Shown piece after piece: positions 1 through 7,151 of a stretch of DNA of 64,000 bases. The stretch is taken from assembly GCF_024628805.1 (NCBI RefSeq), contig NZ_CP102382.1, forward strand, positions 2,418,001-2,482,000, read 5' to 3'. The translations under genes were made by a program, and so were the position numbers. Below the pieces are notes generated by a model. That model saw nothing but the letters and a program-made list of their open reading frames with translations. It was not told the origin of the DNA and made no database searches. Position 1 is the stretch's first letter; every line of letters begins with the position of its first letter. The stretch is from Paenimyroides aestuarii. GTDB lineage: Bacteria > Bacteroidota > Bacteroidia > Flavobacteriales > Flavobacteriaceae.

Positions 1-1
1 A

Positions 2-250
2 ACTGAAGATACTAATAGGTTTGCTTTTGTCTTAATAGAAATATTAGAAAAACCAACTGCGGTTTTACCCAACTTAAACCTTTCGAAACACAAACAAATT
101 GATCTAAAAACATTTGATGAAATTTTTCATGATGCCATGAATTTAAAAGATCTTAAAAATTCAAGAGGTTATGTTATTGAAGGCGAACCTTTTAAAAGGC
201 AAGGCATCGAACTCCTCTACGAATGGGAAGAACAACCTAAAAAACAATAG
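2..250 (+). CDS. GLPGLI family protein, C-terminal fragment (5' end outside window)
   Basis: The reading frame is open from the first bases of the window to a TAG at 248-250, so this is the last 82 codons of a gene that begins to the left. It ends in LLYEWEEQPKKQ, nearly the same tail as the complete GLPGLI gene at 679-1482 and similar to the one at 1890-2687. The GLPGLI motif itself would lie upstream and is not visible. Assignment rests on the shared tail and on the near-identical downstream DNA. GLPGLI proteins are secreted Bacteroidota proteins of unknown function, often beside outer-membrane barrels. Confidence 0.75.
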   Translation, partial: TEDTNRFAFVLIEILEKPTAVLPNLNLSKHKQIDLKTFDEIFHDAMNLKDLKNSRGYVIEGEPFKRQGIELLYEWEEQPKKQ

Positions 251-377
251 CATATTTATAGTATTTTAACATAATTTTTTGTATTTTGATTTTGTAATTT
301 GTAATTTCAATTTTTAAGCGCATTAGCTTGCGTAGCTTTTGCTGGAAGCAGTTTTGCTTCGAATGAAGTTGTTAATG
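209..377 (+). repeat. Direct repeat, copy A (GLPGLI tail + spacer + signal-peptide region)
   Basis: Positions 209-360 match 1441-1592 with only four mismatches (offset 1232 bp), and weaker similarity runs to about 377. The repeat covers the last 42 bases of the GLPGLI gene, the whole spacer and the signal-peptide part of the small ORF. Similarity drops sharply in the mature part of the small protein and upstream in the GLPGLI body. Confidence 0.9.
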
Positions 378-628
378 TAGTATCTAAAGTTGAGACTAGT
401 ATAGACTCTAATTATTTTCAAGACGATAATGGTTTTACTTACTGTACAATAACAATTACTGTATCAGACCAAGATGGAAACGTTGTAGATCAAAGAACTT
501 TTTTTAGAATAGTTTCTGGTACTGGTTATGCTGGGGCAATTAATTGTGCTGCAACAGGTGCTGAATTAGCAGCACAAATAAGTAAGAACATTACCCCTGA
601 TGGTCACATACCTCTTATGTTTCAATAA
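305..628 (+). CDS. Small secreted-protein reading frame without a start codon (copy A)
   Basis: An open frame of 107 codons follows the GLPGLI fragment. It opens with a clear signal-peptide core (FLSALACVAFAGSSFA, then SNE) and a mature part of about 88 residues with two cysteines, in YCTITITVSDQDG and GAINCAATG. The in-frame codon before it is TAA (302-304) and there is no ATG, GTG or TTG before the signal core, so no normal start exists. One extra T in the 5-T run at 311-315 would join it to an upstream frame starting at TTG 279. Copy B at 1537-1836 has the same arrangement. It may be a start-lost pseudogene, a silent cassette, or a gene with unusual initiation. Function unknown. Confidence 0.5.
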   Translation, partial: FQFLSALACVAFAGSSFASNEVVNVVSKVETSIDSNYFQDDNGFTYCTITITVSDQDGNVVDQRTFFRIVSGTGYAGAINCAATGAELAAQISKNITPDGHIPLMFQ

Positions 629-635
629 TTATCAT

Positions 636-660
636 GTGCTAGCAATTAAATTGCTAGCAC
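636..660. terminator. Perfect 25-nt palindrome after small ORF copy A
   Basis: Twelve bases (636-647) pair perfectly with 649-660 around a single central A, eight bases after the stop codon of copy A. No T-run follows (tatgtaag), so it is not a classical intrinsic terminator. It could be an mRNA 3'-end hairpin or a protein-binding palindrome. The equivalent place after copy B has an unrelated hairpin. Confidence 0.45.
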
Positions 661-678
661 TATGTAAGATTTAACTAT

Positions 679-1482
679 ATGAAAAGAATTTTAACGTTAC
701 TAGTTTGCTTATTATTTTCAACATTTTTGAGAGGTCAATACTCTTTACAAATAGAGTACAATCAAATTTTCAATACAGATTTTCCTTTAATAAGAACCGG
801 ATTGCTTCAAGTGAATAGTAATCAATCTATTTTTGTAGATTTAATGAAAAGTAAAAGACCTATAAAGGAAAATAGTGATACGAATATTTCATACTTAGAT
901 AACCTTTCCGACCATGAAAGATATACAGAAATAAAAGAAGGAGAAAAAATTAATTTACAGGTTGGTGGTAATTATGATCAGTATTACATGTATGACCAAA
1001 GTAAAAAGACTTTTCTGTTTACAGGTGAACTTGGCAAAGAGCAATTTCTTATTTCGGATAACTTTAATTTGCAATGGGAAATAACGAATGAAACAAAAAC
1101 GATCTCTAATTATAAGGTTTATAAAGCCTCTACAAATTTTAGAGGGCGAAATTGGGATGCATGGTTTGCTCCTGAATTGGCTTATAATTTTGGACCATGG
1201 AAACTGCATGGTTTACCAGGGTTAATTTTAGAAGCTTATGATGACAGTCATCGATATCATTTTGTAGCTATAAAAATTAAGAATGATAAAAATTTACCAA
1301 TGGAACCAAATACTCATTTTTTAAAGAAGATTGATTTTAAAAATTTTATATTGGGTAATTTTGAAATAATTGAAAATAGTGTAAACATAATTGAAAGAGA
1401 CTATGAGGTTATTAGGCATAATGTAAAGCGTAACAGTAAAGAACTCATCTACGAATGGGAAGAACAACCTAAAAAACAATAG
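679..1482 (+). CDS. GLPGLI family protein
   Basis: 267 residues with an N-terminal Sec signal peptide (MKRILTLLVCLLFSTFLRGQ). The family signature GPWKLHGLPGLILEAYD lies at about residues 172-188, preceded by WDAWFAPELAYNFGPW, and the protein ends ELIYEWEEQPKKQ. This is the full-length pattern of the Bacteroidota GLPGLI family, exported proteins of unknown function. It is followed by a direct-repeat copy and a start-less small ORF, as is the partial GLPGLI gene to its left, which suggests tandem duplication of a two-gene unit. Base composition is lower in GC than most of the window. Confidence 0.9.
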   Translation: MKRILTLLVCLLFSTFLRGQYSLQIEYNQIFNTDFPLIRTGLLQVNSNQSIFVDLMKSKRPIKENSDTNISYLDNLSDHERYTEIKEGEKINLQVGGNYDQYYMYDQSKKTFLFTGELGKEQFLISDNFNLQWEITNETKTISNYKVYKASTNFRGRNWDAWFAPELAYNFGPWKLHGLPGLILEAYDDSHRYHFVAIKIKNDKNLPMEPNTHFLKKIDFKNFILGNFEIIENSVNIIERDYEVIRHNVKRNSKELIYEWEEQPKKQ

Positions 1483-1609
1483 CATATTTATAGTATTTTA
1501 ACATAATTAATTGTATTTTGATTTTGTAATTTGTAATTTCAATTTTTAAGTGCATTAGCTTGCGTAGCTTTTGCTGGAAGCAGTTTTGCTTCTAATGAGA
1601 TTGTTAAAG
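1441..1609 (+). repeat. Direct repeat, copy B (GLPGLI tail + spacer + signal-peptide region)
   Basis: Second copy of the 209-377 block: four mismatches in the first 152 bases. The differences are one base in the GLPGLI tail, TT/AA at 1509-1510, and a C/T just after the 5-T run. Both copies share the missing start codon, so that defect or feature predates the duplication. Confidence 0.9.
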
Positions 1610-1836
1610 AAGTAGAAGCAAACAAAAGTTCAAATGTGAATTTAGATTTTGATGCTGCTCCTTGTAGATTTAGTATTTGTGTTTACCATCCTGAAACGGG
1701 AGAAGCTATCTACGGTTTCGATTATGTTGGAACAGCAGGAAGTGCTGACGATTGTTTTGAAAAAGGCTTAAGAAAACAAGAGGAACTTAGTATTGAGTAT
1801 CCCGGAATGAACATAAGTATGGATATAATAAATTAA
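1537..1836 (+). CDS. Small secreted-protein reading frame without a normal start codon (copy B)
   Basis: An open frame of 99 codons starts right after an in-frame TAA (1534-1536). It has the same signal-peptide core as copy A (FLSALACVAFAGSSFA) but a different mature part with three cysteines (APCRFSIC and SADDCFEKG). The general plan, a strand with Cys, a D/E-G turn, a Gly-rich segment and a Cys before a helix, resembles copy A. The only usual start codon near the front is GTG at 1636, which would remove the signal peptide, so I do not believe it is the natural start. A hairpin terminator follows. Function unknown. Confidence 0.5.
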   Translation, partial: FQFLSALACVAFAGSSFASNEIVKEVEANKSSNVNLDFDAAPCRFSICVYHPETGEAIYGFDYVGTAGSADDCFEKGLRKQEELSIEYPGMNISMDIIN

Positions 1837-1844
1837 CAAAAAAA

Positions 1845-1873
1845 GAGAGGGAAGTTTAATTCCCTCTTGTTTT
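1845..1873 (+). terminator. Hairpin terminator after small ORF copy B
   Basis: GAGGGAA at 1847-1853 pairs with TTCCCTC at 1860-1866, flanked by A-rich DNA and followed by TTGTTTT. It ends the upstream unit before the next GLPGLI gene. Confidence 0.7.
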
Positions 1874-1889
1874 AATAAATAAATTAATA

Positions 1890-2687
1890 ATGAAAAAAAT
1901 TTTTATATACAGTTTATTTTTTTTAGTCATAAAAACTTGGGGGCAAAATAATAAATTAGTTGTTAAATATGATATTCTATATCAGACAACTAAAACGTTA
2001 CAAAGAACAGGTTGTTTGTGGGCTGATAATGAAAAATCTATTTTTGAGGTAGATATTCTTTCTGCTTTAACTAAAGATGAAAAAGATGACAAACCTGAAA
2101 TAAAAAATACTACACTACACGTAATTAAAGCTGATATTACACGTAATTATTATTATCTAACTTTTTTAAAAGATAATGATTTTCTTTTTTTAGATGATTT
2201 ACAAAAAGGTAAATTAATATTAATTTCAGACAAAGCAGGTCAAAACTGGAAGCTAACCAACGAAACCAAACAAATTAATAACATTACATGCCAAAAAGCA
2301 ATATGCATTTTTAGAGGTGTAGAATGGGAAGCATGGTTTGCTCCTTCTATCCCTTATCCTTATGGACCTTGGAAATTAAGAGGATTACCAGGCTTAATTA
2401 TTGAAGCGTATGATGTAAATAAAAAATACAATTATAGCGCAAGAAGTATAGAATACACAAAAGCTTTAGGTTTGTTAGATAAAGATTTAGAAGATTTGAC
2501 TACTGAAAAAATTTATGCTAAAATGACGATGAAAGAGTTTATAACCCAAAAAGATGAGGCTTTAGAAGCTATTTTAGCAAATATAAAAAGAGGTGGTGAA
2601 GTAAAAGTAAGAAACGCTTCCGAAAATGGAGGTAAAGTTAGATACGGAAGAGAACTTATCTACGAATGGGAAGAACAAAAAAAGTAA
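1890..2687 (+). CDS. GLPGLI family protein (TonB-receptor-linked)
   Basis: 265 residues with a signal peptide (MKKIFIYSLFFLVIKTWGQ) and the motif GPWKLRGLPGLIIEAYD at about residues 161-177, preceded by WEAWFAPSIPYPYGPW. It ends ELIYEWEEQKK. It is diverged from the 679-1482 paralogue in the first 100 residues and in the segment after the motif, but the core and tail are conserved. Eight bases separate its stop from the start of the outer-membrane barrel gene at 2696, so the two are surely one transcript. Unlike the other GLPGLI genes it has no small ORF behind it. Confidence 0.9.
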   Translation: MKKIFIYSLFFLVIKTWGQNNKLVVKYDILYQTTKTLQRTGCLWADNEKSIFEVDILSALTKDEKDDKPEIKNTTLHVIKADITRNYYYLTFLKDNDFLFLDDLQKGKLILISDKAGQNWKLTNETKQINNITCQKAICIFRGVEWEAWFAPSIPYPYGPWKLRGLPGLIIEAYDVNKKYNYSARSIEYTKALGLLDKDLEDLTTEKIYAKMTMKEFITQKDEALEAILANIKRGGEVKVRNASENGGKVRYGRELIYEWEEQKK

Positions 2688-2695
2688 ACATATAG

Positions 2696-5359
2696 ATGCC
2701 AAAAATACTAATAACCTTATTTTTGCTATTCACAACCGTTTACTTGCACGCACAAACTGTTTGCAAAGGAACGGTTGTTTCTGTGGCTAAAGTGCCCATT
2801 TCAAATGCATCGGTTTTAATAAAAAATACCGAAGATCATATTTTGCAGTTTGGTTTTACCAACGCACAAGGAAATTTTAGCATTCAAACCGAAAACGAAG
2901 GCAGTTTTGTGGTAGAGGTAAACAAAATGGGTTTTGAAAAGCAACAACAACCCATAACCATTACCAAAGACAAAAAAGAATACAACCTATTGTTTACGTT
3001 AGAAGAAAGCAATGAAGTGTTAGAGGATTTGGTCATAGAAATAGATAATCCCATACAATTGCGGGGCGACACGCTTAGCTACGATGCCAAAGCGTTCAGC
3101 ACCGGCCGTGAAGTGGTAGTAGAAGATTTGCTGAAAAATATTCCGGGCATTACTGTTGAAAAAGACGGTAAAATAAAGTTTGAAGACACCGAAATTGAAA
3201 AAGTAATGGTAGATGGCGACGATTTTTTTAATCGGGGATACAATATTCTTACCAAAAATATGCCCAACAAGCCGGTTGATAAAGTACAAGTTTTGCGCCG
3301 TTACAGCAACAATAAATTATTAAAAGGGGTAGAAGAAAGTAATAAAGTGGCGCTAAACCTAACCATTGATGAAGAATACAAAGACTTGTGGTTTGGCGAT
3401 ATAAGTGCTGGTTATGGTTTGGCTACAGAAAACCGCTATGAAGTTTCGGGTAACTTGATGAACTTCAGTAAAAAATATAAAAACTTTTTAACCTACGGTT
3501 TAAACAATGTGGGCCAAGACCGTGTGGGATCGTTAGAAAGTATGTTTTACAACAATTACGAAGTAGAATCTATTGGTAATGGCGGACAGTTGCATCAGCT
3601 AATGGGGCTTTACGGTGCAAGAGCCAGTCGGTTAAAAGACCATCGTACACGGATAAACAATGCCGAACATGTTTCGCTGAGTTCTATTGTACCCATAACC
3701 GAAAAGTTAAAAATAAAAGCAGTTGGTTTTCTCGGGTTCGATGAAAACTACGCTTTTAACAACAATTACAGCATTACCAATGTAGGTGCAACCTATTTTG
3801 AAAACATCGAAAACAACCAGTTTAAAAGTCATTTAAAAAGCGGTTATGTGAATATTTTAGCAACCTATGATGTTTCTAAAACCCAAATGCTGCAAGTGAG
3901 TTCGGTTTATAATCAAGGAAACACCAACAATACCAACGATTTAACATTTAATGGAAAAAACACTTTAGAGAATCTGCAAACTAACAACACCTTTTTCGAT
4001 CAAAAAATCACCTACACCCATAAATGGAACGATAAAAATGTGGTATTGCTAAAAACCAGGTATTTCACCAACAAATTGCCGCAATTTTACAGCATCAACG
4101 ATTATTTAATGGGCGATTTGTTTGCGTTTGATGCAGCCGCAATGAACAACGACATCACCAACAATAAAACATTTGCAGGCATTGAAGCCGATTTTAAACT
4201 GAAACAAAAAAACAACGATTTAATTGAATTTCAAGTAGGATATGAGCATCACAACCAATCCATGAATACTGTTTTTCAATTGTTTAATGATGCGGAAATT
4301 GTTCGTCCAGAAGGATTTCAAACCGATAGTTCGTTTACCTTGGGCGATTTTTATGCAAAAAGCGGATACACTTGGAAATGGAACACTTTTAAAGTTTCGG
4401 GTAGGGCAGAAGCACATCAATTGTTCAATAGTTTTTCAACCATTCAATCAAGCAAAAAGCAGCATCCTTTTTATGTGAATCCTTCCGTAAATTTCATGTG
4501 GGATGTAACGCCTACGCATTATTTCAACGGATCTTATATGGTGTTTTTCAACAATACTTCGTTTGTTGATGTAAACGATACGTATTTGTTAACATCCTCA
4601 CGAAGCTTTTCAAAAGGTTTGGGGCAATTCCGCCTTACCGATTCGCAAATGGCAAATATCGGATACAGCATTCGCCACTATTTAAACCGCTATCGTTTTT
4701 CGTTAAATTTCAATTACAGCAAACAAAGCAATGTGCTTACCAATCGCAGTTTTATTGAACAAAACAGCTCGCTAAGTGAGAGTGTTTTCATAAAAGGAGG
4801 CGATACTTTTGGAGTAAATTTTGCAAGTAATTTTTATTTTAGAAAGATAAAAAGCAACTTAAAACTTGAAAGTAATTACACCTATTCCACATCGTTTAAC
4901 GAAGTAAACAATTCCGGACTACGCAAAAACAATTTTGCCAATCAGCGTTACAATATGGAATGGCGCACCAGTTTTAAAAGTCCCTTCAATTTTCATATCG
5001 GCAGCGAATGGAATCGTTCCAAAGTAAAATCGCCCGATTTTGAAAACAGCTTTACAAACGTTTTCAACTTTTTAGATGTGTATTATAAAATTGGGGAATT
5101 ATTAGATATTAAAGCAGTAACAGAACATTATTATTTTGGCAATTTAGCGGCTAACCAACGCAACCATGTTTTTCTAGATTTCGAAGCCACTTATAAATTT
5201 AAAGGAGATAAATACACCTTGGGTTTGCGAGGAAATAATTTGTTTAACAAGCAAAATTTCACAACTTTCAATGTAAGCGATATTGGTTACAGCAGTACCA
5301 GCTATCGTTTAATGCCTCGTTTTTTACTGCTAACTGCAAAATACAGGTTCAGTTTATAA
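2696..5359 (+). CDS. TonB-dependent-receptor-like outer-membrane beta-barrel protein with carboxypeptidase-like domain
   Basis: 887 residues: signal peptide 1-19 (ending YLHAQ), a carboxypeptidase-regulatory-like beta domain at about 20-110 (GTVVSVAKVPISNASVLIKN), a plug-like region about 120-225 (DLLKNIPGITVEKDGKIKFE), then a long beta-barrel ending in RFSL. This is the architecture of the Bacteroidota outer membrane beta-barrel family that accompanies GLPGLI proteins. Typical SusC signatures are not evident and there is no SusD partner. It is co-transcribed with the GLPGLI gene ending 8 bases upstream. Substrate unknown; the pairing suggests the GLPGLI protein works with this barrel at the outer membrane (inference). 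Confidence 0.88.
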   Translation: MPKILITLFLLFTTVYLHAQTVCKGTVVSVAKVPISNASVLIKNTEDHILQFGFTNAQGNFSIQTENEGSFVVEVNKMGFEKQQQPITITKDKKEYNLLFTLEESNEVLEDLVIEIDNPIQLRGDTLSYDAKAFSTGREVVVEDLLKNIPGITVEKDGKIKFEDTEIEKVMVDGDDFFNRGYNILTKNMPNKPVDKVQVLRRYSNNKLLKGVEESNKVALNLTIDEEYKDLWFGDISAGYGLATENRYEVSGNLMNFSKKYKNFLTYGLNNVGQDRVGSLESMFYNNYEVESIGNGGQLHQLMGLYGARASRLKDHRTRINNAEHVSLSSIVPITEKLKIKAVGFLGFDENYAFNNNYSITNVGATYFENIENNQFKSHLKSGYVNILATYDVSKTQMLQVSSVYNQGNTNNTNDLTFNGKNTLENLQTNNTFFDQKITYTHKWNDKNVVLLKTRYFTNKLPQFYSINDYLMGDLFAFDAAAMNNDITNNKTFAGIEADFKLKQKNNDLIEFQVGYEHHNQSMNTVFQLFNDAEIVRPEGFQTDSSFTLGDFYAKSGYTWKWNTFKVSGRAEAHQLFNSFSTIQSSKKQHPFYVNPSVNFMWDVTPTHYFNGSYMVFFNNTSFVDVNDTYLLTSSRSFSKGLGQFRLTDSQMANIGYSIRHYLNRYRFSLNFNYSKQSNVLTNRSFIEQNSSLSESVFIKGGDTFGVNFASNFYFRKIKSNLKLESNYTYSTSFNEVNNSGLRKNNFANQRYNMEWRTSFKSPFNFHIGSEWNRSKVKSPDFENSFTNVFNFLDVYYKIGELLDIKAVTEHYYFGNLAANQRNHVFLDFEATYKFKGDKYTLGLRGNNLFNKQNFTTFNVSDIGYSSTSYRLMPRFLLLTAKYRFSL

Positions 5360-5361
5360 AA

Positions 5362-5385
5362 AAAAGCAGCCCAAAAGCTGCTTTT
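5362..5385. terminator. Bidirectional terminator between the barrel gene and rlmD
   Basis: AAAAGCAGC at 5362-5370 pairs with GCTGCTTTT at 5377-5385. Read on the minus strand the stem is followed by nine T, so it is strong for rlmD. On the plus strand the run is short (TTTTC). Confidence 0.85.
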
Positions 5386-5387
5386 CA

Positions 5388-6803
5388 CTATGATCGTTTT
5401 TCTAATAAAACCACATTTTCCACGTGATGCGTTTGCGGAAACATATCCACAGGTCGCACACGAACCACTTTATACATTTCGTCCATCAAAGCTAAATCTC
5501 TGGCTTGCGTTGCCGAATTGCAACTCACATAAACCACGCGTTCCGGAGCAATTTTTAAAATTTGAGCCACCACATCTTTGTGCATACCATCGCGCGGCGG
5601 ATCAGTAATAATCACATCAGGATGCCCGTGTTGCTTGATAAATGCATCGTTAAAGACATTTTTCATATCGCCCACAAAAAAATCACAATTGGTAATATTA
5701 TTGCGTTCGGCATTCACTTTTGCATCGGCAATTGCTTCAGGAACTGCTTCCACACCAATTACTTTTTTAGCTTTTTTCGATACAAATTGTGCAATAGTTC
5801 CTGTTCCGGTATATAAATCATACACCAATTCGTTGCCTGTTAATCCTGCAAAATCGCGTGTAATTTTATACAATTCGTATGCTTGATCAGAATTGGTTTG
5901 ATAGAACGATTTAGCGTTAATGCTGAATTTCAGTCCTTCCATTTCTTCCAAAATATAATCGCGACCATGGTAACAAATTACATTTTGATCGTAAATGGTA
6001 TCGTTCAATTTACCGTTGATCACATATTGAAGCGAAGTAATCTCCGGAAAACGATTTTTTAAGAAATCAAGCAACAATTCACGTTTCTTTTTATCTTCTT
6101 TAAAAAATTGAATCAAAACCATGATTTCTCCAGTCGATGCCGTTCTGATCCTCAATGTGCGCAACAAACCGGTATTTTCGCGCGGATTGAAAAATTTCAA
6201 CCCGTTTTCATTAGCAAAATCCCGAATTTCATTGCGAATAGCATTCGAAGGATCTTGCTGCAAATAACATTTTTTAATGTCTAGAATTTTATCCCACATT
6301 TTTGGAATATGAAAACCTAGAGCATTTTCCTTACCCAATTCTTCGCCCGATTTAATTTCATCATCGGTTAACCAACGCGCATTAGAAAAAGAAAATTCCA
6401 TTTTATTGCGGTAGAAAAATTGCTCTTTCGAACCTAAAATTGGTTCAAATTGCGGAAGTTCAATCTTTCCGATTCTTTTTAAATTATTTTCTACTTCTTG
6501 GTGTTTGTAGCCCAACTGAAATTCGTAGCCCATGTTTTGCCATTTGCAACCACCACATGCTCCAAAATGTTGACAAACAGGTTCAACACGCTGTGAAGAT
6601 AATTTGTGAAAAGCCACTGCTTTACCTTCGTAATAAGCTTTTCGCTTTTTAAAAGTTTGAACATCCACCACATCGCCCGGAACAACATTCGGAATAAAAA
6701 TGATTTTACCATCGGCAGCTTTGCCCACGGAAACGCCTTTTGCACCTGCATCAAGGACTTCTACGTTTTCAAATACGATTTTATCTGTTTTTTTTCGTGC
6801 CAT
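5388..6803 (-). CDS. rlmD: 23S rRNA (uracil-5-)-methyltransferase RlmD/RumA type
   Basis: 471 residues. A TRAM domain occupies the first ~65 residues (GAKGVSVGKAADGKIIFIPNVVPGD style). A [4Fe-4S] cluster set is visible at C77, C83, C86 (CQHFGACGGCKW) and C179. The SAM-binding motif is DLYTGTGTIAQF, followed by DPPRDGMHKDV and the catalytic-cysteine motif YVSCNSATQARD near the C-terminus. This makes m5U in 23S rRNA (U1939 in E. coli); the exact target in this organism is inferred, since related RlmCD/TrmA-like enzymes differ. A -7 box sits only five bases before the ATG, suggesting a leaderless or nearly leaderless transcript. Confidence 0.92.
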   Translation of the reverse strand: MARKKTDKIVFENVEVLDAGAKGVSVGKAADGKIIFIPNVVPGDVVDVQTFKKRKAYYEGKAVAFHKLSSQRVEPVCQHFGACGGCKWQNMGYEFQLGYKHQEVENNLKRIGKIELPQFEPILGSKEQFFYRNKMEFSFSNARWLTDDEIKSGEELGKENALGFHIPKMWDKILDIKKCYLQQDPSNAIRNEIRDFANENGLKFFNPRENTGLLRTLRIRTASTGEIMVLIQFFKEDKKKRELLLDFLKNRFPEITSLQYVINGKLNDTIYDQNVICYHGRDYILEEMEGLKFSINAKSFYQTNSDQAYELYKITRDFAGLTGNELVYDLYTGTGTIAQFVSKKAKKVIGVEAVPEAIADAKVNAERNNITNCDFFVGDMKNVFNDAFIKQHGHPDVIITDPPRDGMHKDVVAQILKIAPERVVYVSCNSATQARDLALMDEMYKVVRVRPVDMFPQTHHVENVVLLEKRS

Positions 6804-6807
6804 GCTG

Positions 6808-6815
6808 CAAAAATA
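6808..6815 (-). promoter_or_regulatory. Possible Bacteroidota -7 box of rlmD
   Basis: On the minus strand this reads TATTTTTG, a full match to TAnnTTTG. It lies immediately upstream of the rlmD ATG (6801-6803). No TTG -33 element is seen at the usual 17-23 bp spacing. Confidence 0.45.
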
Positions 6816-6968
6816 CTAATTGTTTGCATACATTGTGAAAAGTAGTGTTATTTATATTGTTTATAAAATTAAGTGCTAAAATTTTTAGAAAGATTTTGTT
6901 TTTCATCTTATATTTACAGTCACAAAAAAATTAGATGATTTAAAAAAGATAACATATTATAAATATTA

Positions 6969-7134
6969 GCGTTTCGCTTTAAAATTTCCCATACCAGAAA
7001 TACGACCAATTTTTCAATGTAGAACGGGAAGGTAGAAGTTGGAAACGCCTGCGGTAAAGCGTGGGCGTTCCTTTTTGCTTTGTTCTACGCCTTTGGTCGG
7101 GCTTCTGGTAAAAGTAAAGGGAATTAGCCTACGC
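6969..7134. repeat. Long imperfect inverted repeat ahead of the type III R-M genes
   Basis: The left arm (about 6969-7026) and right arm (about 7081-7134) are complementary in blocks. TACCAGAA/TTCTGGTA, CGACCAA/TTGGTCG and GTAGAAC/GTTCTAC are exact, and TTTCCC/GGGAAT plus GCGT../..ACGC extend the outer ends. The centre holds a second small stem (ACGCC...GGCGT at about 7045-7068). No ORF is visible. It could be a MITE/REP-like element or a structured RNA leader for mod. It fills most of the 348-base gap between rlmD and mod; the rest (6816-6968) is AT-rich with nothing recognisable. Confidence 0.75.
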
Positions 7135-7151
7135 TGTTTTTTACCACTGCA

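Noticed and set aside
258..320. Translation of small ORF A by stop-codon read-through from the GLPGLI gene
   Set aside because: The two frames are in phase, but besides the TAG at 248-250 there are further in-frame stops at 272, 287 and 302, so simple read-through cannot work.
1636..1836. GTG-started 66-codon ORF as a stand-alone gene
   Set aside because: It is only the mature part of the longer start-less frame at 1537-1836; starting there would remove the obvious signal peptide.
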